Below, one piece after another: positions 57,062 to 64,000 of a stretch of DNA of 64,000 bases. Position 1 is the stretch's first letter, and each line of letters opens with the position of its first letter. A program made the position numbers and the translations under genes. A model generated the notes under the pieces. That model was given only the letters and a program-made list of their open reading frames with translations. It was not told where the DNA came from and searched no databases. This DNA comes from Turritopsis dohrnii (lineage: Eukaryota > Cnidaria > Hydrozoa > Anthoathecata > Oceaniidae): contig BQMF02000009.1 in the NCBI GenBank assembly GCA_027922465.2, positions 496,001 through 560,000 of the forward strand, in the 5' to 3' direction.

Positions 57062-57870
57062 AAGAATGAGATTGGTTCCATTATGTGAAGGTGCTATTTT
57101 GAATTTCATAATTGAAAATTATTAAATCATTATCAATTTTATTGCTATAATGACAGAAGCGTTTTAATGTATCATTTATCTTATCGATTAATTTTCACCA
57201 CTGTATTCATATAATTTTAACAGTTAGTTTGCGAAATACTGTGTAAATTCAAATATTTAGAAGCATGATGTATCTTTGACAGGTATATACATCGTCTGAG
57301 GTGTTGCTTATCCACGACCAAATATGTTTGTGCTACTGATGTTTTTTGAAGCAAGAAAGAAACAATTAGCAATGGATTTCAAAAATTCAAAAGCCGCGCA
57401 CATAATTGATTTAACACAAACTATTAATAAAGCAAAAAAAAAAAATTGCTTTAAAACCTCTTCCTTTCAAAAAATTAGATTGGAAATCGCTGCTCTATTT
57501 GTTGTTTGTCTTGAATTTGTAAAATGAAAATTCTTTAATTATTATCAATTTTATTACTAACAAATTGTTACGATCGACTGCACCAGTCTTGTTTACCATT
57601 CGTGATTTAGCAACATCTATCAATTTCGGCAATTATTTGCTTGCTCCCGATGTATCACAAATGAATGATTTGTTGATCGTTCTCAACTTGATGAAAAAGT
57701 TATTTGCTTATAAAAATTCATTCTGCAGATTCCGTGATGTAGTTGTTTCTCTCCAGCAATCTACAATCTTGGACAAAACTAAATGGAATTTTTGTAGTAA
57801 CAACATTGTTTTTTTATAGAATGCAGAGACGCGTCATACGACGGAAATGTTTTGGTACAATGCATGGTTA
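57062..57870 (+). other. Spacer, no gene supported
   Basis: AT-rich. Open frames at 57,324-57,527 and 57,565-57,819 show no domain. Much of a decayed GPCR copy may have lain here, because its tail is recognisable just downstream. Confidence 0.3.
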
Positions 57871-57879
57871 TTTCTGTTG

Positions 57880-57972
57880 CACTATTACTGACACATGTGA
57901 AGTTAAGATTGAAACAAGCTGTAGCTCTTATGTGGCTAAAAATAGAATATTAAGATCGCAGTTTCGATGAAA
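57880..57972 (+). pseudogene. C-terminal relic of a sixth GPCR copy
   Basis: tgtggctaaaaatagaatat taagatcgcagtttcgatga aligns with the last codons and stop of paralogue 2 (gtggctgaaaatagaaaact then tcacagttttgataag), reading VAKNRILRSQFR against VAENRKLTSQF. The preceding ethidium-like codons (gaagttaagattgaaacaag) resemble the STPxEVRxET region of the tails. No membrane segments remain in frame. Confidence 0.5.
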
Positions 57973-58260
57973 GAATTAGCTAAGTGAAAGGATCTAGTGA
58001 AAATGTTTGTTTTGAATTTCTTTACCGACGGTTCTCTTTGATTATCTTTAACTCTTTAATTACAGTTTCAAATAAATTAATGACACAAGCAATTTATTTT
58101 ATTACACTCAGAGAAAAACTAATTTTTACTGTTTCATTGTGGTTAGATTAGTTCGGTTGTGAAATAACATATATATAGAAATATTTAAGTTAAGCATATC
58201 GAAGTCTCGATTTTCCCTAACGAAGAAATACTAGGTGAAGGGGCCATGAAATTCGTTCAA

Positions 58261-58309
58261 ATGATAGAGGTTCGAATGATAGAGGTTCGAATGATAGAGG
58301 TTCGAATGA
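58261..58309 (+). repeat. 15-bp tandem repeat, three full copies
   Basis: atgatagaggttcga repeated three times, with a fourth partial copy. The word resembles the gttcgagata motif of the pogo-like MITE at 6939-7108. Confidence 0.85.
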
Positions 58310-58656
58310 CGTACCAGTATGTGTAACAAGATGAAAACTTGGATTCAGAGATCTGGTTGAGATGAGGGCTCAAAGGCATTTCCATTTTATTTTGTAGAGT
58401 AAGCATTATTATTGCTTTCGCGTTGTTTATCAACAGCGTTGATAACTGTCAGTGAAGGAATGGCAGTTATCAATAGCCATAATGATGATGAGTTCCTGTC
58501 TGGAAGCGATTGTACAGTTGATGATACTAATCAACAAAAATAAATAAGGTGCTACATTGAAGGAAAGGAAAGAACACTATATTGATTAGAAAAACAATAT
58601 TGTTGACTGCCTAATTGATTATTTTTAGTAAGAGTGTGGACGTGATCGTTTTGACT

Positions 58657-58890
58657 CTATTCGTTTGAAGATTCTTCGTACTTTAATTCGTAATTTGAAA
58701 GAGGAAAAATATTGAGGATATCTCCACTAGTTTGGTATCTAGGAAGATTACTGTAACACAAAGATTGGAGAAATCCGACATTCCCTAAGAAGCAAGTTTG
58801 TTTGGTTTTAAAATCTATCTCATTTGTTGGTAGTTTTACTGCACACGTTTGTTTATCTTCATCGAAAGTCCAAGAATGCAAGAATACGTA
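58657..58890 (-). pseudogene. Possible PAN/apple-domain exon relic
   Basis: The minus-strand frame reads SWTFDEDKQTCAVKLPTNE followed by TCFLGNVGF. The 'a-W-tfd...k-C-xlK' pattern is that of the second half of apple/PAN domains. It then continues to a stop without other cysteines expected of a full domain. No neighbouring exon was recognised, so this may be an isolated exon or relic. Confidence 0.35.
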
Positions 58891-61670
58891 ACCAAATTCT
58901 TTTTTATTTATAAATTTTATTTATAATGGATCCATTTGTCTGGCGAAGAAGTGAGTTTTTAATAACTCTCCAGTTTTTGGTTTTGTTCATTGAAGTGAAA
59001 ACTCAGGAAAGTGACTCTTGAGGAACAATATATGTTAAATGTTTTGTTCATATGCGATGTTTCAGATCTCGATAAGCATGATTCAAAGACTGAGTTCAGA
59101 AATCACTTTCAGATATCTGACTTATTGTAAACAGGCATGCGGTTTAGACACAGGAAAATGTTACTTTAAAAACACCGCTAACAACATCTTCAAAAACAAT
59201 TTAGGGTAACTTGAAAGTAATTTTATTAGAAGCTAGTGTCAACTCGCTGCGTTGGTGTTAACTCGCTGCTTCGTAACCATGGTGAGCTTAAAAGGTTTCT
59301 TACTCTTTGGTCTCGAATTGTCGAATAATCAGTGTCTTCCCAACAATTTCTTTTGTTGTTATGTCTGGTTTGCAGCGATTGGCAGACATTTCCATACCTC
59401 GTTAATAATTGGATAATTGCATTTTGGATTATCATGCCAACACTTTATGTCATTTTTCCTGGTTCCCATTGTTTCTTGATGTCGGTTGCTAAGGGCTACA
59501 TTATATGTGTTAATGAAATGAAATAGTCAGTCAGCATCTCTTCTCTTGCTTGTTCCCATCGTTGCAAATATGTTTGTTGTGACCAATGTGGTACGCTTGT
59601 CAAGTTTTAGTTTTAAAGAAGTGATGTGAAATATTTTGTATATATTTGAGTATAGATCATCTATGCTACAACAGTTGTTGGTTTTCTAAACACCTGATTA
59701 TATAAATGCTCTGAAAATAATAAACTGCCTACAATAGCAGTATCCTCTGCAGTTAAAGTTCGGATATGATCATTTTATGATCCGATATTTTTAGTAAGAA
59801 TGAATCAATGTAAAGGATAAATAAATTCACAATGGAATTCGAAATGTTTCCTTGTTTGAGGCAATCACGGTGAAGTTATTAGGTTGTACAAATAGATTAG
59901 CTAAGTAACTTTTATGTACGCCGTATCTAATGAGCGGTTCTTAATTGCTTGTATTGAAAACTTTTTACTTATGGCTGGCTTGCATCATTTCGTCCAACTA
60001 GAGACTTTTAGTCATTGTGACATTTCTTCCCACAAACAAACTCCTTCCCAAACGTCTTCAAACCTTATTTCCTCGAACTTTGATATCATATTAAACCAGA
60101 TGTTTTATTGGAAGATCGGTGTCCCAAAGCCTTGATGATTAAACACTAAATTCGACCGTCTAAACATAAGACCGACTGATACCTAAAAGTATGACCGACC
60201 GGCATTTTAAAGTTAGACCGACCGAAATTCAAATATATTCATGATTTGTTTACACTGTCTTCACTTTTGTACTTTTAAGCAAGAGTTATGATCTTGTCCG
60301 ATCATATAGGTTTGATAACTATTCCATTGTTGATGGAATGGGATATTAAATGATACTTTGGTATTGTGAATAGATGCCGATCCATAGATTCACCTGGAAC
60401 CTGTCTAAGCGCAGGAAGTGCTGTTGTTGCAAGAAAAAAAAGAGTTCACCATCCGATATTATTTCATGCTGACTTGATGGCGTTTCAGGAAGAAGAGACT
60501 TTTTGTGCAATTTTGTGAATGTCAATCAAAACGTTTAGTTATGAGATCATTACAAATTTTTAATGGAGCAATTATATTTGTTAGTGCACATTTAAATTAC
60601 TTGATCAAAGAAACAATAGAAGGGGTGAAGAAGAATGGTGCTAGGAATTGTTGTGGACTATCATTGTGGCTCAGACACTTCTTAAGTTACATTGCTCATT
60701 TGAGAGTCAACCTCTGTCTGCAATCTCTGTGGTCAACCTGCTCGATGTTTGCAGTTATCACGCCGACATAATAGTGCGCTATTAGCGTAACCACATTAAT
60801 AAAAACGCCCTTCACTGTAATGACACTAACCGAATTTATAACAATTTATAAAATGTTCTTCCAAGGAATGGAGCAGAACATCCCACAAAACGAATCAACG
60901 CAAATAATATGTGACATTAATTTGTTTTTTTTTTCCATTTCCTCTGCGGAGGAAGTGACTAAAATACTAATGTGATGAAGTGGTGTTTTAGAATTCGATC
61001 GATTAGTTGTGTGGTGAAATGCTGTTGTTGTTGTTCAAAAAAAAGTTATAAAATATCGATGTTGTCGACTGGTATAACTAATTTACAAAACAACAGCTGT
61101 TGATTCATTCGTGGACATGTTGGATTCAGATTCATTTGATGTTTTTGTTAGATTTTCATTCAGTGCGTTTGACCATAGTTTGTGTCGTTGAAAAGAGTTG
61201 GTTTATTTGAACGAGATCATGAATAACGTTCAAGTTCTTACAAAATTCTCTATTTTGATCGTGTGACAAAAAATGCTTGTCACGTGATGGAAGAGACTTA
61301 AATGAATTTTTCAGGTACTTGTTACTTTCCTGGATATGTACCCTGTTGTAAAAGTGAAAATATTTCCTACAGAATTGCCACTTTCTACCGAATTGATTAA
61401 TAAGTTAAGGCCTCGAATCTCTTAGGCAAATATGAAGCAAACTAAATGAAATTTCATAGCAACTAAAACAGACGTTTAAGATGGTAGTGGAGGGGCGTGA
61501 AACTGCAAGCAGCAGGGGAAGAGTTTTGTTGTGATTGTTAAATTTCCTCTCTCTCTTCCGCAGTCCATGACATCCTTTTGAAAATGTCAAGCTATCCTTT
61601 GAAAGATATTTTCCAATTTAGATCAGCATAGAAAAAATAACATCAAATTTTATTAACAGAAGCAAGAACA
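58891..61670 (+). other. Intergenic region upstream of the class C receptor gene
   Basis: Open frames at 59,332-59,526, 59,914-60,135 and 60,505-60,771 have no recognised domains or conserved copies. No MITE termini or RNA genes were noticed. Confidence 0.35.
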
Positions 61671-61678
61671 GACATAAC

Positions 61679-63930
61679 ATGCAAGGTACTGTTGGGCTGG
61701 TGTTACTGTTTTGTTGCTACGCTATTCACTTTCCCTGTGTAAAAACAAAAGAGAAACAGGAAATTCATGTTGGTGCGTTAGTTCCATTTCTGGAAACTCA
61801 CGATGAATACTGTTTTTATTCCGCCATGTCTGTTGCTGTGGAGATGATCAACAAAGATGATCGAATTCTCCGAGATTACAAACTGGTGGTGCACTACAAA
61901 GATTCTACGGTAAGATTATTTTCAACCTTTAACAACTTATCCTCCATGAACAGTATTAAGTTGCTTTTCGCGAATACTTTTGAACAGTTTTCGCTTACAA
62001 TACCATCGTAGGGATCCTTGTATAATCATCCAACAAACATCCTTGCTGTTGCAGCAATCTTCTTCGGCCTACTTGTTTATGATCAAGCCAAAGGACAGAA
62101 TTCGTATTCTCCACCGAAAGTTTTGGTCTGTCGGGATTGTGCAACAACCAAATGCAAAATAAACACAAAATAAACTGATTGTAACAAATTGTAAAATTGT
62201 CAAAAATTTATCTTAAAGCCAGAAATGTTGTTTTTAGTAAAAAGAAGTTAGAAAATATTATTAATACCTGGTTCACATCTGACTATTTTAGACATTGCTT
62301 GGCTTCGCTCTCGTATCATTCTTCAAATTTTTGAATATGAATCTGACGATGCAAGCTCTGCTGGGACCAGCATTCAGTTACTCTACAGAAGCTGTTGCTA
62401 TACAGACTAACAAAAGAAAAATCCCTCAGGTAACCTAGATATTCACAGAAATTACTTGTTGCAATAGACTTAAAGTACTTCGGCTTCCAATTATCTGGTT
62501 ATGTTTTGATTATGTGGAGTTCACCAATGCCACAAGTTAAGGCATTGAAATTACCCGAATTTTCAGTCTGATTTGTCAAGAAGCAAAATAGCGTTAATTG
62601 GAAGGTTTAATTTAATCTATAATCAGAACCGAATTGTTAATGTATGAAAAGTATTGAAAATATCCAAGTCAATAACATAAGGACTGTTTTCTGTTCTTGA
62701 AAGATTTGACACATTTGGAATATCACATTGAATCGTTTCTGAAAAACGGTTTTGACTGATTAATTGGAATAGAGAAATCAGTGGTTATTTTATTTTTTAT
62801 TTAATGGTTTCAAAAATGATTTTGAAATTTACAACTTAGCTCTTGCACAGATATGACTCATGTGTATACGTGGAAGTATTACAAAACAGAAGTTGGTGAT
62901 CAACATAGAATCTTGCGTTGGATAGTTAGATGAACTAGAGTTAGCAAAATAAGCACTGCATAAGCAACTTTTGAGAAGTTTTTCTTTCAAATGGGGTTTC
63001 CAGTTCCGTCTGATATTTCATAAACGAGAAAAAATTTTGATAAAATATTGCTTCCTTAATATAGACAGGAGCTTGATTTATTTTCAGATTACGTATGCTG
63101 CGCTGACTCCGTTAAAAAAAGATACAGTCAGTCACATCAAGCCATCAAACAGTGAACAGAAAAAGTTCCCTTTTTTCCTGCGTACGACTCCTTCGCTGAC
63201 GTCATATTTCAGAGGAATGGCAGTTCTGTTTGAGACTTTCAAATGGAAAAGAATTGCCATTCTATATGAATATTCAAGACATCAATTTTTTACGGTGTGT
63301 ATTCAATAAAGCGCTGAAATTTACAGTAAACCTAACAAACTGGTGGCCGTTGCTGGGACAGGTTCAAAGTAAAGAGTTGTTTAGAACCCATCTTAGATAG
63401 TTTGATAGGTCTCATTGCATTTTAGTTAAAAAACAACAACATACTTTATACTATTTAAAACCTGCACTTAATTGTGTAAGCACAATTATCCAAAGATAGT
63501 ACTGCCAATGAAATTTTGTTAGTGTGAATTTATCGAATGCTATTAAATATACCCGAACCCAGCCAGAAATCTCATCATCCGTTTTATGGGGAGAGAAATC
63601 AAAGTTGATTCGTGAAAGAAAAAGAGAATTGAGTTCAACATGCAGGTAATCGAGCATATCTTTTTCATTTAGGCTGCAAACGAATTATCATCTCATTTGA
63701 CTAGTCTGGGATATACTACCGTGGCATTGCAAGGGTTTTCCGACACATTCTTAAATGTAGAAGCGCAGTTTGATGCGTTAAAGGTATGTTACGCGCGTCG
63801 CGTCGCGTCAAATTGACTCGTAATTATTCTTTGGAAGATTCAACTGTCATCACGTACCATTTAGGCTGCAGATGCTAAAGTCATCGTTGGGATTTTTGGT
63901 CAACCAGGAGCAAGAAAGATCTTTTGTGAA
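61679..63930 (+). CDS. Class C GPCR, GABA-B-receptor-like: first five exons (partial)
   Basis: Exons 61,679-61,909, 62,292-62,429, 63,088-63,294, 63,673-63,783 and 63,865-63,930, all phase 0, each with gt...ag borders (gtaaga, gtaacc, gtgtgt, gtatgt, gtaaaa donors). Joined, they give 251 residues. It begins with a signal peptide (GTVGLVLLFCCYAIHFPC), then HVGALVPFLE and VAVEMINKD, the first strand and helix of a Venus-flytrap (ANF-receptor) domain. Next come LLGPAFSYSTEAVAIQTNK (exon 2), ITYAALTPL plus FPFFLRTTPS and WKRIAILYE (exon 3), LGYTTVAL (exon 4) and DAKVIVGIFGQPGARKIFCE (exon 5). The DAxxIVG...ARKxFCE signature is typical of GABA-B receptors. The transmembrane part is off the right edge. 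As a family, these bind small ligands in the extracellular lobe; the ligand here is unknown. Confidence 0.9.
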
Positions 63931-64000
63931 GTAAAAATTTATCAGTTTTCTCAGAAAAACTTTTACATTTTTGTTTTGTTTCTACATTTACAATGACTCT

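Noticed and set aside
58261..58309. ggttcga repeats as possible tRNA T-arms
   Set aside because: They are part of a 15-bp tandem repeat with no acceptor or anticodon stems nearby. No tRNA was found anywhere in the window.
60505..60771. 88-codon open frame beginning near MRSLQIFNGAIIFVSAHLNY as a possible receptor start
   Set aside because: Resemblance to the paralogue 3 N-terminus is limited to MRSLQ; no membrane motif of the family follows.
61980..62162. 60-codon open frame between exons 1 and 2 of the class C receptor
   Set aside because: It does not continue the flytrap domain and exons 1 and 2 join cleanly without it; probably intronic repeat debris.

Overview
The window is AT-rich, intron-containing metazoan nuclear DNA dominated by transposable elements. 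I read it as cnidarian-like, with a hydrozoan possible but not proven. The reasons are a lineage-specific tandem family of rhodopsin-like GPCRs, a class C (GABA-B-like) receptor gene, a TSP1/SEA extracellular protein, BEL/Pao, Penelope-like and LINE elements, pogo-like MITEs, and a mobile FEN/PIN-like nuclease-family gene of a kind I associate with cnidarians. Nothing looks bacterial.

Layout. 1-0.7 kb: three phase-compatible exons of a gene entering from the left (TSP1 repeat, then a SEA domain). 2.2-3.65 kb: decayed LINE on the minus strand. 4.1-4.9 kb: 128-bp minisatellite. 5.4-6.15 kb: 3' end of a Penelope-like element with a GIY-YIG relic, a long inverted repeat and a hammerhead-like motif. 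6.94-7.11 kb: pogo-like MITE. 7.4-13.46 kb: a foldback-type transposon with ~0.65-kb complex inverted repeats around a broken FEN/PIN-like gene; its right arm is split by two head-to-tail copies of a 'GCCGCC' element. 15.2-16.4 kb: first intact GPCR gene. 16.4-23 kb: mostly featureless. 23.1-33.7 kb: three head-to-tail ~1.5-kb units with Helentron-like ends, the second interrupted by a young BEL/Pao element (25,652-31,843) with near-identical LTRs and a 5-bp target duplication. 34.4-41.2 kb: a mosaic of MITEs, a hAT-like element, and a Penelope-like relic split by a multi-level nested insertion. 41.2-44.4 kb: four more GCCGCC elements in tandem. 46.0-46.75 kb: a 49-bp satellite with a dimeric higher-order pattern. 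48.4-57.1 kb: four more intact GPCR paralogues plus two relics. 61.7-64 kb: the first five exons of the GABA-B-receptor-like gene, running off the right edge.

The five GPCR genes share a single-exon coding region, a splice acceptor just upstream of the ATG, near-identical TM1-TM4 sequence and a long, fast-diverging segment between TM4 and TM5. They look like a receptor family kept uniform in the membrane core by recent duplication or gene conversion while the outer loop diversifies. Between the first and second intact copies lie about 32 kb of repeat-rich DNA. No tRNA, rRNA or CRISPR was recognised. All family calls come from reading motifs, without database searches.
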